DNA of 64,000 bases. Source: Pseudomonas sp. stari2 (GTDB lineage Bacteria > Pseudomonadota > Gammaproteobacteria > Pseudomonadales > Pseudomonadaceae). The position numbers were made by a program, and so were the translations under genes. Position 1 is the stretch's first letter; each line of letters starts with the position of its first letter. The stretch spans positions 397,001 through 461,000 of the forward strand of contig NZ_CP099760.1 in assembly GCF_040760005.1 (NCBI RefSeq), given 5' to 3'. A model generated the notes under the pieces. The model saw only the letters and a list, made by a program, of their open reading frames with translations, did not search any database and was not told where the DNA came from. Positions 1 through 9,553 of the stretch are shown here, one piece after another.

Positions 1-247
1 CCGTACCGGCCACCTGACCGATGACGCGCGGCGTCAGGCCGAGGCCGTTGCCCTGGGCCATTGGCACGCGGCCCTGCAGGTTGGGCAACTGAAAATTGGT
101 CGTGCCGTTGCCGCCGTAGTAAGTGCCCAGCAACGCGAAGAGCGCGTTGTATTGCGCAATGGAAAGGATCTGTCCATTACACAGGGCCCAGCCACTGGGA
201 GCGAAGTTGAAGGCGAACGGTTGAATCGTACCCATAAAGACTTCCAT
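1..247 (-). CDS. MdpB-like phage tail collar domain protein (5' part; runs off the window)
   Basis: The minus strand reads MEVFMGTIQPFAFNFAPSGW, followed by a CNGQ..I..Y.ALF.LLGT.YGGNG.T.F.LPNL.GR pattern. This is the hallmark of the phage tail collar / microcystin-dependent protein (MdpB) family of small bacterial proteins. Only about 82 residues are inside the window; the 3' end lies before base 1. The start at 247 is supported by GAGGAA a few bases upstream. The family's function is unsettled. Here the gene is divergent from a glycosyltransferase and close to sulfotransferase and adhesin genes, so it may be a substrate or structural partner of the same surface locus, which is inference. 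Confidence 0.85.
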   Translation of the reverse strand, partial: MEVFMGTIQPFAFNFAPSGWALCNGQILSIAQYNALFALLGTYYGGNGTTNFQLPNLQGRVPMAQGNGLGLTPRVIGQVAGT

Positions 248-488
248 GGTTCCTCATCCTTCTGTTATGTGGTTGGCGCGCCGCGCGTTAGCCTGTGTTG
301 CCGGGCAGGTCGAAACGTTTTACTGACGCCTTCCATTTGCGCGGGCAGGTCACGCCAAGCCGTAGCGTAGACCCGGATCGGCGGACTTGCCGGACGTCGT
401 CGCGGCCGCGCGTCGGCTTCGGCTCTGGCCTAAAGTGTGCGCAATGAATGGCGCTGTTTTTTACTCGGAATACCGTAAGGGAAGGTTG

Positions 489-2084
489 ATGGAAGCGCGT
501 CGCGAGACTCCGCTGGGGGATACCCAGGACCCGTTTGCCGCACCGAATGCCGGTGTCCGGCGTCTGCTGCGCTGGGTTCGCCAGCAGTGGCTGATACCGA
601 TTTTGCTGTTGGCGACCGTCGTGCGGTTTTATGACCTGACCGCCGCCGCGATCTGGGGCGACGAAGGCTCCAGCCTGCTGCTGGCGCGCTATACGCTGGG
701 CGGTATCTGGGAGCATGCAGCGTTCGATGTGCATCCGCCGTTGTACTTCATGCTGCTGCACGGCTGGATCGGACTGTTTGGCGAAGGGATCCTGTCGATC
801 CGCAGCCTCAGTGCCCTGGCCGGCATCGCCACGGTCGGCCTGGGCGTGTGTCTGGTCGATTGTCTGGCGACCCGTCGCGCCGCGATCATCGCCGGGGTGT
901 TGCTGGCGCTGCTGCCGACGGCGGTGCGCTACAGCCAGGAAGTGCGCATGTACTCGCTGCTCGGCCTGTTGCTGGTCGGCACCACCCTGGCGTTGATCTG
1001 CTGGGTCAGACGCCCGCAGCGCCGACGGTATCTGGTGATCTATGCGCTGCTGATGAGCGCCGCGTTGTATACCCACTACTTCGCGGTGCTGGCGGCGCTG
1101 AGCCATTGGCTGTACCTGGGGCTGATCCGCCTGCTGCCGGGGTATCGCCTGCGGCATATCCAGCGCAAGGACTGGTGGCTGGCCAATCTGGCGATTGTCG
1201 CGCTTTACCTGCCGTGGCTGCCGAACCTGCTCGATCTGACGCAACACATGGAAGAACTCAAGGTCGGTGGCGATGTCGGTTGGGAAGACCCGGTGACCCT
1301 GTCCTCGTTGCCGTCGATGATCTGGCTGTGGCTGATCCAGAACGAGGGCGATCATCTTCCGCTGCTGCTGTTCTGCGGCATGCCCCTGGCCATGCTGGCG
1401 CTGGCGGGCGTGGCCGTCGCCCGCGACCGCAGCGTGAACCATGGCAGCGTGTTGCTGGCGCTCTATACCGGAGTGCCGTTGTTTCTGGTGTTCGCGGTGT
1501 CGTTCATCAGCCCGGTGTTCATCGAGCGCTATCTGACGGCTTATGCATTGGGCCTGCCGATGCTGGCGGCGCTGGCCATCGACCGCCTGTACAGCCGCGT
1601 TCGTGTGTTGGCGCTGGCGGTGCTGGTGGCGTTTGTCGGAATCGAAATGGTCGGGGTGAACAACAACGCCACGGTCGATCCGAATGACCAGTTCAACGTG
1701 ATGGTCGATCACGTCAACCACCACTTCGTCAGCGGCGACCGGATCGTCACCAGCGACATGCTCTGGTACCTGAGTTACGTCTACTACAACCGTACCGATG
1801 CGCAAATCCGGTTGTATACGCCGCCTGCCGCCGACGGGCGCTCGACGCGTCCGAACCACTACGGCTTCGGCACACTGGTGTCCGATGAGGTTTATCTGGA
1901 TCGTCTCGCGGATCTGCCGAAGGACAGTTCCCGGGTCTGGTTGATCGGTGACCTGGACCCGGAAATTGCGGACCCGTTCCTGCCTCTGCCCAAGACCTGG
2001 CAACTGCGTGATCAGTCCAACGCTGGCGGGGCGAAAGCGCGACTTTTCGTTCTGGAAAAGGACGATCGTACCAACAGGGAATGA
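489..2084 (+). CDS. GT-C fold glycosyltransferase, family 39 / ArnT-like
   Basis: This is an integral membrane protein of 531 residues with about ten hydrophobic segments. The first periplasmic loop has WGDE (56-59) and HPPLYF (82-87), and YSQEVRMY follows at 148-155. This is the standard pattern of dolichyl/undecaprenyl-phosphate-sugar-dependent GT39/GT83 (PMT, ArnT) enzymes, where the Asp-Glu of the first loop is catalytic. Such enzymes move a sugar from a lipid carrier to a protein or glycolipid on the outer face of the inner membrane. ATG 489 is chosen over ATG 444 because GGGAAGG sits just upstream. It lies upstream of a sulfotransferase and a giant secreted protein, so protein glycosylation is a plausible role, but the acceptor is unknown. 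Confidence 0.85.
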   Translation: MEARRETPLGDTQDPFAAPNAGVRRLLRWVRQQWLIPILLLATVVRFYDLTAAAIWGDEGSSLLLARYTLGGIWEHAAFDVHPPLYFMLLHGWIGLFGEGILSIRSLSALAGIATVGLGVCLVDCLATRRAAIIAGVLLALLPTAVRYSQEVRMYSLLGLLLVGTTLALICWVRRPQRRRYLVIYALLMSAALYTHYFAVLAALSHWLYLGLIRLLPGYRLRHIQRKDWWLANLAIVALYLPWLPNLLDLTQHMEELKVGGDVGWEDPVTLSSLPSMIWLWLIQNEGDHLPLLLFCGMPLAMLALAGVAVARDRSVNHGSVLLALYTGVPLFLVFAVSFISPVFIERYLTAYALGLPMLAALAIDRLYSRVRVLALAVLVAFVGIEMVGVNNNATVDPNDQFNVMVDHVNHHFVSGDRIVTSDMLWYLSYVYYNRTDAQIRLYTPPAADGRSTRPNHYGFGTLVSDEVYLDRLADLPKDSSRVWLIGDLDPEIADPFLPLPKTWQLRDQSNAGGAKARLFVLEKDDRTNRE

Positions 2085-2093
2085 CTTAAACGC

Positions 2094-2227
2094 TTCACCT
2101 TACTGTTCGCGATAAGAAATGGTCTGACAAGTCCGTTTTGCTCTATGTTGATGTCAAAACACTACTAGTCGAAAGGGTATTGTTGGACTACGCTCGTCGG
2201 GCAAAAGGACTTACAAAGTAAGGTGAA
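2094..2227 (+). promoter_or_regulatory. Long-range inverted repeat enclosing the sulfotransferase start
   Basis: TTCACCTTACT at 2094-2104 is the exact reverse complement of AGTAAGGTGAA at 2217-2227. The second arm covers the GTG start codon (2223) and its weak ribosome binding site. If transcribed together, the arms could pair and hide the start. The intervening segment is about 110 bases. It is an 11-base exact match seen directly; a regulatory role is inferred. Confidence 0.3.
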
Positions 2228-3068
2228 GGGATTGCAGCAGTTCCACTTTATCTCCGGCTTGCCGCGCTCGGGCTCGACCCTCCTTTCTGCGATCCTTTTG
2301 CAGAATCCGCGCTTCCATGCCGGCATGACCAGCCCGGTTGGCGCACTGTTTTCCGGTGTCCTTGAACAATGCAGCGCCGGCAGCGAATTCGGCGCGGTGA
2401 TCGACACCGACATGCGCCGTCGCCTGTTGCGCGGCCTGTTCGATTCCTACTACGCCGACAAGGCCGACAAACCGGTGGTGTTCGACACCAACCGGCAGTG
2501 GAGCTCGCGCCTGCCGGCCATCAGCGATCTGTTCCCCAAAGCCAAAGTCATCGCTTGCGTGCGCAACGTCGCCTGGGTGATGGACAGCCTGGAGCGGCTC
2601 TACCGCGCCAACCCCTACGAAAACACCAAGCTCTTCGGCGATGCCGTCGAGCGCAACACCGTCTACAGCCGCTGCGAGACCCTGGCCCAGCGCAACCGCC
2701 TGGTGGGTTTTGCCTGGGCGGCGCTCAAGGAAGCCTATTACGGCGAGCACGCCGATTCGCTGCTGATCGTCGATTACGACCTGTTGACCCAGGCCCCGGA
2801 GCGCGTGCTGCGGCTGGTCTACGACTTCATCGGCGAGCCGTGGTTCGAGCACGATTTCGAGCACCTGGCCTATGACGCGCCGGAGTTCGACCAGGCCCTG
2901 GGCGTGGCCGGCCTGCACAAGGTAAAACCCAAGGTCGCCCTGCAGTCCCGGCGCACGATTCTGCCGCCGGATCTGTTCAAGCAATACGCCGATCTGTCCT
3001 TTTGGCTCGATGGCTCAGCCAGCGCTGCCAATGTGATTCGTATGAAGTCCGACGCCGCGATCAGTTGA
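2223..3068 (+). CDS. PAPS-dependent sulfotransferase family protein
   Basis: This is a 281-residue protein. GLPRSGST (12-19) is the 5'-phosphosulfate-binding loop, and RNVAWVMDS (114-122) matches the 3'-phosphate-binding segment (Arg...Ser). Both are characteristic of cytosolic-type sulfotransferases that move sulfate from PAPS to a hydroxyl or amine. There is no signal peptide. Translation most likely starts at GTG 2223, the only reasonable start after an in-frame TAG at 2166, with only a weak Shine-Dalgarno (AGTAAGG). The acceptor cannot be told from sequence. The gene lies between a GT-C glycosyltransferase and a giant adhesin, which points to a surface protein or glycan as target. Confidence 0.85.
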   Translation: MKGLQQFHFISGLPRSGSTLLSAILLQNPRFHAGMTSPVGALFSGVLEQCSAGSEFGAVIDTDMRRRLLRGLFDSYYADKADKPVVFDTNRQWSSRLPAISDLFPKAKVIACVRNVAWVMDSLERLYRANPYENTKLFGDAVERNTVYSRCETLAQRNRLVGFAWAALKEAYYGEHADSLLIVDYDLLTQAPERVLRLVYDFIGEPWFEHDFEHLAYDAPEFDQALGVAGLHKVKPKVALQSRRTILPPDLFKQYADLSFWLDGSASAANVIRMKSDAAIS

Positions 3069-3082
3069 TCGCGGCGTTTTTC
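3053..3082 (+). terminator. Rho-independent terminator overlapping the sulfotransferase stop codon
   Basis: CGCCGCGATCA (3053-3063) pairs perfectly with TGATCGCGGCG (3066-3076) and is followed by five T residues. The stop codon TGA (3066-3068) lies inside the 3' arm. This separates the upstream genes from the adhesin transcript, which must then have its own promoter or depend on read-through. Confidence 0.7.
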
Positions 3083-3121
3083 ATTGATGCGTTTACAACT
3101 GTTCGAGTCCGGGTGAGCAAC

Positions 3122-6100
3122 ATGTGGTGGAGCAAGCAAAAGTCGCGGGTAACCGAGGGCCAACGGACGCTGGCTGCGCCGCTGATCATGTCGCTGGAGC
3201 CGCGCATGCTGTTCGACGGTGCTGTCGCGGCCACTGTGGCCGATACCGCTGCGGCCCAGCCCGACAGCCATCCCACTGCCGATGCCGCCAAGGCGCCGAC
3301 CGCCGATCATCCGGTGGCGAGCAAGGACACCCACGGCCAGGCCGATGCCACGCCGGCTGCCAGTCCTGTCGCCGTGCCGGGCCAGACCGTGGTGTTTGTC
3401 GATGCCCGGGTCAAGGATGCCGACAGCCTGCTGAAAGGCATCGCTCCCGGCACGCAAGTGGTCAAACTCGACGCGAGCAAGGACGGCTTGCAGCAGATCG
3501 CCGAGTATCTCGACCAGCACTCGGGCGTCAGTTCGGTGCAGATCATCGCCCACGGCAACGCCGGTGACTTGTGGCTCGGCAACAGTTACCTGTCGGCGGA
3601 CAACGTCGCGCAGCGCAGCGCGGTATTGGCGGAAATCGGCAAGGACATGAACGTCGGTGGCGACATCCTCATTTACGGCTGCTACACCGCCGAGGGTGAC
3701 CGTGGCCTGAGCTTTGTCGACTCGCTGGCGCAACTGACTGGCCGCGACGTGGCGGCGTCGAACAACCGCACCGGTGTGGGCGGCGACTGGGATCTGGAGA
3801 TCGCCACGGGCAAGATCGAGAGCGCCAACGTGCTGTCGGCCCTGTCGATGAGCGAATACCAATGGGGCCTCGCCACCTGGACCGCCACCAACAACGCGAA
3901 CACCGGGGTCGGCTCGCTGCGGGCAGCGCTGGCGTCGGCGCAAAACGGCGACATCGTGACCTTCAGCACCGGCATGACGGTGCAGCTCACCTCGGAATTG
4001 CTGATCAACAAGAACATCACCGTCGATGGCGACCTGAACAATGACGGCGTCGCCGATGTCACCCTCGACGGCCAGTACAAGACCCGGGTGGTGGAAATCA
4101 CTTCCGGCAGCACCGTGACCCTCGACGGTCTGGTGATTACCCGGGGCCTGGTTTCGGGCAACGGCGGCAATGGCGGCTACGGCGCGACCGGGGCCATGGG
4201 CGGCGGGATTTTCAACGCCGGCATCCTCACGCTGAACAACGTTTCGGTCACCGGCAACGCGGCAGCGGGCGGTGGCGGCGGCGGTGGTGTCACGGGCGCC
4301 AACTACGGCGGCGGTGGTGGCGGTGGCGGTGGCCTCGGCGGTCAGGGTGGCGGTCATGGCGGTACGGCCGGGCCGGGCACCGGTACGCTGGGCGGCCAGG
4401 CCGGCAGCGGCGGTGTCGGTGGCTACGGCGGTGGCTACGACGCGACGCACATGGGCGGTCGTGGCGGATCCACCATCGGCGGCGCCGGTGGTGTCGGCGT
4501 GTCCTATTACAGCAACGGCGGCAATGGCGGCACTGCGAACAACGGCACGATTTCCATTGGCGGCGGCGGTGGCGGCTCCGGCTGGGACAAGGTCGGCGGC
4601 GTCGGCGGCAACGCGGCCGGCGGCATTTACAACGCTTCCACCGGCACCCTGAAAATCGTCGGCACCTCGGTCATCAGCAACAACATCGGCGCGGGCGGCG
4701 GTGGCGGCGGCGGCAGTGGCCAGGGCAGCAACAACCTCAATGGCGGCGACGGCGGGCGGGGTGTCGGCGCGATCTGGAACCAGGGCGGCACGGTACTGAT
4801 CACGGCCTCCAACTTCAGTGCCATCAGCGGTAATGCGGCGGGCAGCGGCTCCGGCGGCTCAGAGCTGGGCGGCGGCGTGACGGGCTCTGTACCTTTGGCT
4901 TTTGCAGCGATCTACAACAACGGCGGCACCCTCAACACCGCTTATGTGGAGCCACCGACCGCCACCATCGTGATGTCCGATACCGCGCTGAAAATCGGCG
5001 AAACCTCGCTGGTGACCATCACCTTCAGCCGCGCAGTGACCGGTTTCACCAATGCCGACCTGACCATCGCCAACGGGACGCTGACATCGGTCAGCAGCAG
5101 CGACGGCGGCCTGACCTGGACCGCGACCTTCACTCCGACCAACAACATCACCGACGCCACTAACCTGATCACTCTCGACAACACCGGGGTGACCGCGATC
5201 AGCGACGGCGTGGCGGGTGTCGGCACGACCAGTTCCGTCAACTACGCGATCGATACCGCACGGCCGACCGTGACCATCGTGATGTCCGACACGGCGTTGA
5301 AGATCGGCGATACCTCGCTTGTGACCTTCACGTTCAGCGAAGCGGTGACCGGTTTCACCAACGCCGACCTGACCATCGCCAATGGCACGCTGAGCGCAGT
5401 CAGCAGCAGCGACGGCGGCATTACCTGGACCGGGACGTTCACCCCGACTGCGAGCATCACCGACACCACCAACCTGATCTCCCTGGACAACACCGGTATC
5501 GCCGACCTGGCCGGCAACGCCGGCAGTGGCACCACGGATTCGGCCAACTACGTGATCGATACCGTGCGGCCGACCGCGACCATTGTCGTCGCCGACAGCA
5601 ATCTGGCAGCGGGCGAAACCTCGCTGGTGACCATTACCTTCAGCGAAGCGGTCAGCGGCTTCACCACCGCCGACCTGACGGTGGCCAACGGCACCCTGAC
5701 TGGCCTGAGCAGCAGCGATGGCGGCATCACCTGGACCGCCACGCTCACGCCTACCACCAACATTACCGACACCACCAACCTGATTACCCTGGACAACACC
5801 GGGGTCGTCGATCTGGCCGGTAACGCCGGCAGCGGCACCACCAACTCCAACAACTACGCCATCGACACCGCGCGTCCGACCGCGACCATCGTGGTGGCCG
5901 ACAACAACCTGAAGATCGGCGAAACCTCACTGGTGACCATCACCTTCAGCGAAGCGGTGACCGGTTTCACCAACGCCGACCTGACCATCGCCAACGGCAC
6001 CTTGACGGCGGTCAGCAGCAGCGACGGTGGCATCACCTGGACGGCCACGTTCACGCCGACCGCCAGCATCACTGACGCGACCAACCTGATCACCCTGAAC

Positions 6101-9100
6101 AATACCGGCATCGCTGACCTGAACGGCAACACTGGCGTCGGCACCACTGATTCGAACAATTACGCGATCGACACTCAGCGTCCGACTGCGACCATTGTCT
6201 TGTCCGACAACGCGCTGAAAATCGGCGAAACCTCGGTAGTGACCATCACCTTCAGCGAAGCGGTCACCGGTTTCACCAACGCCGACCTGACGATTGCCAA
6301 CGGCACGTTGAGCGCGGTGAGCAGCAGCGACGGCGGTATCACCTGGACGGCGACATTCACACCGACCAGCAACATCACCGACGCCACCAACGTCATCACC
6401 CTGGACCAGACCGGCGTCTCGGATCTGTCCGGCAACGCCGGCAGCGGTACTGTCGATTCCGGCAACTACGCCATCGATACCCAGCGTCCGACCGCCACCA
6501 TCGTGGTCGCCGACAGCACCCTCACGGCCGGCGAAACGACCCTCGTGACCTTCACCTTCAGTGAAGCGGTGACCGGCTTCAGCAACGCTGACATCGTGGT
6601 TGCCAACGGCACCCTGACGGCGGTCAGCAGCAGCGATGGTGGCATCACCTGGACAGCTACGTTCACGCCGAGCGTGGGCGTCAACGACGCGACCAATCTG
6701 ATCACCCTGGCCAACACCGGTATCACCGACCTGGCCGGCAACGCCGGCAGCGGCACGACCAACTCCAACAACTACACCATCGACACCGTGGTGCCGACTG
6801 CCACCATCATCATTTCCGACAACTCACTGAAAATCGGCGAGACCTCGCTGGTGACTATCACCTTCAGTGAAGCGGTGACTGGTTTCACCAACGCCGACCT
6901 GACCATCGCCAACGGCACGTTGTCGGCAGTCAGCAGCAGCGACGGCGGCATCACCTGGACGGCAACCTTCACGCCGACCAGCAACGTCACCGACGCCACC
7001 AACCTGATCACGCTGGACAATTCAGGGGTTCAAAACCTTTCGGGCAACGCCGGCAGCGGCACCACCGATTCGAACAACTATTCAATCGACACTCAGCGTC
7101 CGACCGCGACCATCGTGGTCGCCGACACCGCGCTCGGCGTCGGCCAGACGTCGCTGGTGACCATCACGTTCAGCGAAGCGGTGACCGGTTTCACCAACGC
7201 CGACCTGACCATCGCCAACGGTACGCTGAGCGCAGTGAGCAGCAGCGATGGCGGCATCACCTGGACTGCCACGTTTACTCCGGCGGCAGGAATTACCGAC
7301 ACCACCAACGTCATCACCCTGGACAACACCGGCATTGCCGACCTGGCGGGCAACGCCGGCAGCGGCACCACCGATTCCAACAACTATGCAGTCGACAGTC
7401 AGCGGCCGACGGCGACCATTGTCATGAGTGACAGTGATCTGCGCCCTGGCGAAACCGCCCAGGTGACCATCACTTTCAGCGAGGCCGTGACCGGATTCGA
7501 CAATTCCGACCTGAGCGTCGCCAATGGCACCTTGAGCAACGTCACGTCCAGCGACGGCGGCATCACCTGGACAGCCACGTTCACGCCGAACATCGGCATC
7601 ACCGACCTCACCAACCTGATTGTCCTGAACAACACCGGCATCGCCGACCTGGCCGGCAACACCGGCACCGGCACCACCAGTTCGGCCAACTATCAGATCC
7701 AGACCCAGGTACCGACCGCGACCATTGTGGTTGCCGATACCTCACTCAGGGCCGGGGAAACCTCGCTGGTGACCATCACCTTCAGCGAAGCGGTGAGCGG
7801 TTTCGACAACAGTGACCTGACCATCGCCAACGGCACGTTGGGCAATGTCAGCAGCAGCGACGGCGGTATCACCTGGACCGCGACCTTCACGCCGACGGCC
7901 AATATCACCGATGCCACCAACCTGATCACCCTGAACAACGCCGGGGTGGCCAACCTGTCGGGCAACAGTGGCGTCGGCACGACCGATTCCAACAACTTCG
8001 CCATCGACACCGCGCTGCCGACTGCCACCATCGTGGTCGCCGACAATCGTCTCGGCATCGGTGAAACCACCACCGTGACCATCACCTTCAGCGAAGCGGT
8101 GAGCGGGTTCGATCTGTCCGACATCAGCGTCGCCAACGGCGCGTTGTCGAACCTGACCAGTAACGACGGCGGCAAGACCTGGACCGCGACCCTCACACCA
8201 ACGGCCAACGTCAACGATGCGACCAACCTGATCCTGATCGACACCGCCGGTGTCCAGGATCTGGCCGGCAACGCCGGGGCGAGCGTTGCTATCTCCAACA
8301 ACTACATCCTCGATGCGACCCGGCCGACGGTGAACATCGTGGTCGCCAACCCACATCTGGGCATCGGTCAGAGCACCATGGTGACTTTCACTTTCAGCGA
8401 GGCAGTGAGCAATTTCGACCTGTCCGACCTGAGCGTGACTAACGGTGACCTGAGCAACCTGACCAGCAACGACGGCGGCAAGACCTGGACGGCGACCTTC
8501 ACGCCGACCGCGAATGTCACCGATCCAAGCAACTTCATTGCCCTGGACACCAGCAACGTCACCGACCTGGCGGGCAATGCCGGCAGCACGGTGGCGGTGT
8601 CGAACAACTACACCCTCGACAGTGAGCGGCCGACCGCCACGGTGGTGGTCGCCAGTCCGAACCTGGGCGTCGGTCAGACCTCGCAAGTGATCATCACCTT
8701 CAACGAAGTGGTGACCGGTTTCGATCTGTCGGATCTGAGCGTAGCCAACGGCACTTTGTCCAACCTGAGCAGCAGCGACGGTGGCAAGACCTGGACCGCG
8801 ACCCTGACGCCGAATGCCAACGTCAACAGCGTCAGCAATGCGATCAGTGTCAACAGCGCCGGGGTCAGCGACCTGTCCGGCAATAGCGGTAGTGGAGTCA
8901 GTCAGTCCGGCAACTATGTGATCAATACGGTGCCGGCCGCACCTCCGACATCACCGCTGGTGGTGGTATCACCGGATCCGGAGTTCCGCATCGACGTTCC
9001 GGTCGTTGCGCCGCCGCTGCCCGATGTGCCGCTGCAACCGATCATCTTTGCGCCACCCACCGGCGATCTCGGTTCACCGCTGACCTTCCCGCCGTTGTTT

Positions 9101-9505
9101 GAGCAGCGGGTGATCGGCAATGGCATCCGTCCGCTGGGCGATATTTTCATCAACCACGGCGCGTTGAGCCCAAGCTTTATTGCTCAGGTGTTCACCAGCA
9201 GCGACAGCGGTGGTGATGGATCCGGTCACGGCTTCCTCGGTTTCGGTGGTGGTGATGGCGGGGTGTTCGGTATCAGCACCTTATCCAGTCTGTTCAACCA
9301 GAACAGTGAGGCAGAGCGGGATTCACTGAACGCCTTCGACAGCCACTCGATTCGGGGTGGCGACGTATCCCAAGGCCTGCGCGGCGTATTCGGCGCGCCG
9401 ACCCTGGGCCAGCAACTGCAAGAGATCAAAGACAGCGAGCAGCACCGGGTGGATAGCCTGGCGGCGGCTCTGCAACAGGTCGGCATCAGCGAAATGCCGG
9501 CCTGA
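3122..9505 (+). CDS. Giant adhesin-like protein: LEPR motif, DUF4347, glycine-rich region, 13 Ig-like repeats
   Basis: The predicted protein has 2127 residues. The N-terminus carries LEPRMLFDGA (25-34), the LEPR-type motif of very large bacterial surface proteins. A DUF4347 domain follows (about 89-235) with IIAHGNAGD (141-149) and IYGCYTAEG (184-192). Next come a short beta-helix-like segment (about 255-345), an extreme Gly/Asn-rich region (about 345-600), and thirteen repeats of 102 residues beginning P-T-A-T-I-V (about 612-1938) that match the Big_12-type bacterial Ig fold. The 190-residue C-terminus is Pro-rich, then Gly/Ser-rich, and has no RTX nonapeptides. ATG 3122 follows GGGTGAGC; longer in-frame starts lie inside the upstream gene and terminator. 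A TolC-like gene follows 48 bases later, suggesting export. A role in adhesion or biofilm formation is inferred from architecture. Confidence 0.9.
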   Translation: MWWSKQKSRVTEGQRTLAAPLIMSLEPRMLFDGAVAATVADTAAAQPDSHPTADAAKAPTADHPVASKDTHGQADATPAASPVAVPGQTVVFVDARVKDADSLLKGIAPGTQVVKLDASKDGLQQIAEYLDQHSGVSSVQIIAHGNAGDLWLGNSYLSADNVAQRSAVLAEIGKDMNVGGDILIYGCYTAEGDRGLSFVDSLAQLTGRDVAASNNRTGVGGDWDLEIATGKIESANVLSALSMSEYQWGLATWTATNNANTGVGSLRAALASAQNGDIVTFSTGMTVQLTSELLINKNITVDGDLNNDGVADVTLDGQYKTRVVEITSGSTVTLDGLVITRGLVSGNGGNGGYGATGAMGGGIFNAGILTLNNVSVTGNAAAGGGGGGGVTGANYGGGGGGGGGLGGQGGGHGGTAGPGTGTLGGQAGSGGVGGYGGGYDATHMGGRGGSTIGGAGGVGVSYYSNGGNGGTANNGTISIGGGGGGSGWDKVGGVGGNAAGGIYNASTGTLKIVGTSVISNNIGAGGGGGGGSGQGSNNLNGGDGGRGVGAIWNQGGTVLITASNFSAISGNAAGSGSGGSELGGGVTGSVPLAFAAIYNNGGTLNTAYVEPPTATIVMSDTALKIGETSLVTITFSRAVTGFTNADLTIANGTLTSVSSSDGGLTWTATFTPTNNITDATNLITLDNTGVTAISDGVAGVGTTSSVNYAIDTARPTVTIVMSDTALKIGDTSLVTFTFSEAVTGFTNADLTIANGTLSAVSSSDGGITWTGTFTPTASITDTTNLISLDNTGIADLAGNAGSGTTDSANYVIDTVRPTATIVVADSNLAAGETSLVTITFSEAVSGFTTADLTVANGTLTGLSSSDGGITWTATLTPTTNITDTTNLITLDNTGVVDLAGNAGSGTTNSNNYAIDTARPTATIVVADNNLKIGETSLVTITFSEAVTGFTNADLTIANGTLTAVSSSDGGITWTATFTPTASITDATNLITLNNTGIADLNGNTGVGTTDSNNYAIDTQRPTATIVLSDNALKIGETSVVTITFSEAVTGFTNADLTIANGTLSAVSSSDGGITWTATFTPTSNITDATNVITLDQTGVSDLSGNAGSGTVDSGNYAIDTQRPTATIVVADSTLTAGETTLVTFTFSEAVTGFSNADIVVANGTLTAVSSSDGGITWTATFTPSVGVNDATNLITLANTGITDLAGNAGSGTTNSNNYTIDTVVPTATIIISDNSLKIGETSLVTITFSEAVTGFTNADLTIANGTLSAVSSSDGGITWTATFTPTSNVTDATNLITLDNSGVQNLSGNAGSGTTDSNNYSIDTQRPTATIVVADTALGVGQTSLVTITFSEAVTGFTNADLTIANGTLSAVSSSDGGITWTATFTPAAGITDTTNVITLDNTGIADLAGNAGSGTTDSNNYAVDSQRPTATIVMSDSDLRPGETAQVTITFSEAVTGFDNSDLSVANGTLSNVTSSDGGITWTATFTPNIGITDLTNLIVLNNTGIADLAGNTGTGTTSSANYQIQTQVPTATIVVADTSLRAGETSLVTITFSEAVSGFDNSDLTIANGTLGNVSSSDGGITWTATFTPTANITDATNLITLNNAGVANLSGNSGVGTTDSNNFAIDTALPTATIVVADNRLGIGETTTVTITFSEAVSGFDLSDISVANGALSNLTSNDGGKTWTATLTPTANVNDATNLILIDTAGVQDLAGNAGASVAISNNYILDATRPTVNIVVANPHLGIGQSTMVTFTFSEAVSNFDLSDLSVTNGDLSNLTSNDGGKTWTATFTPTANVTDPSNFIALDTSNVTDLAGNAGSTVAVSNNYTLDSERPTATVVVASPNLGVGQTSQVIITFNEVVTGFDLSDLSVANGTLSNLSSSDGGKTWTATLTPNANVNSVSNAISVNSAGVSDLSGNSGSGVSQSGNYVINTVPAAPPTSPLVVVSPDPEFRIDVPVVAPPLPDVPLQPIIFAPPTGDLGSPLTFPPLFEQRVIGNGIRPLGDIFINHGALSPSFIAQVFTSSDSGGDGSGHGFLGFGGGDGGVFGISTLSSLFNQNSEAERDSLNAFDSHSIRGGDVSQGLRGVFGAPTLGQQLQEIKDSEQHRVDSLAAALQQVGISEMPA
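4955..8935 (+). repeat. Thirteen tandem Ig-like repeat units (one of 309 bp, then 306 bp each)
   Basis: Units start at the P of P-T-A/V-T/N-I/V-V. The first is at 4955, the second at 5264, and the rest follow at exact 306-base steps to the thirteenth at 8630. Recurring core segments are TFSEAVTGF, SSSDGGITWTATFTP and LAGNAGSGTT. Units 2-10 are closely alike; units 11-13 diverge (SNDGGKTWTAT). The regular period and high DNA identity favour gain or loss of units by recombination, so the count may vary among strains and may collapse in short-read assemblies. Confidence 0.92.
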
Positions 9506-9553
9506 CCAACCACAACAATTCAACAATATGCGGGACCTAGGGGCGATCCAGGG

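Noticed and set aside
288..2003. Open frame of 571 codons on the minus strand opposite the glycosyltransferase
   Set aside because: Its composition (Gln, Arg, His, Asp) is that of an antisense shadow; the plus-strand product has clear membrane helices and motifs.
2870..4450. Open frame of 526 codons antisense to the sulfotransferase end and adhesin start
   Set aside because: It crosses a terminator and two real genes, and its sequence is low-complexity Ala/Thr/Arg from reverse-read glycine-rich codons.
4150..4930. Glycine-rich segment considered as a PE_PGRS-like protein or assembly artefact
   Set aside because: It is in frame with DUF4347 before and Ig repeats after, and Gly-rich inserts are common in such adhesins.
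5242..8301. A ladder of about 100-residue minus-strand frames with near-identical sequence
   Set aside because: They are the reverse reading of the 306-base Ig repeats and have no independent start signals; not a gene family.
4955..8935. Tandem repeats considered as a CRISPR array
   Set aside because: The unit is 306 bases, fully coding and without spacers.
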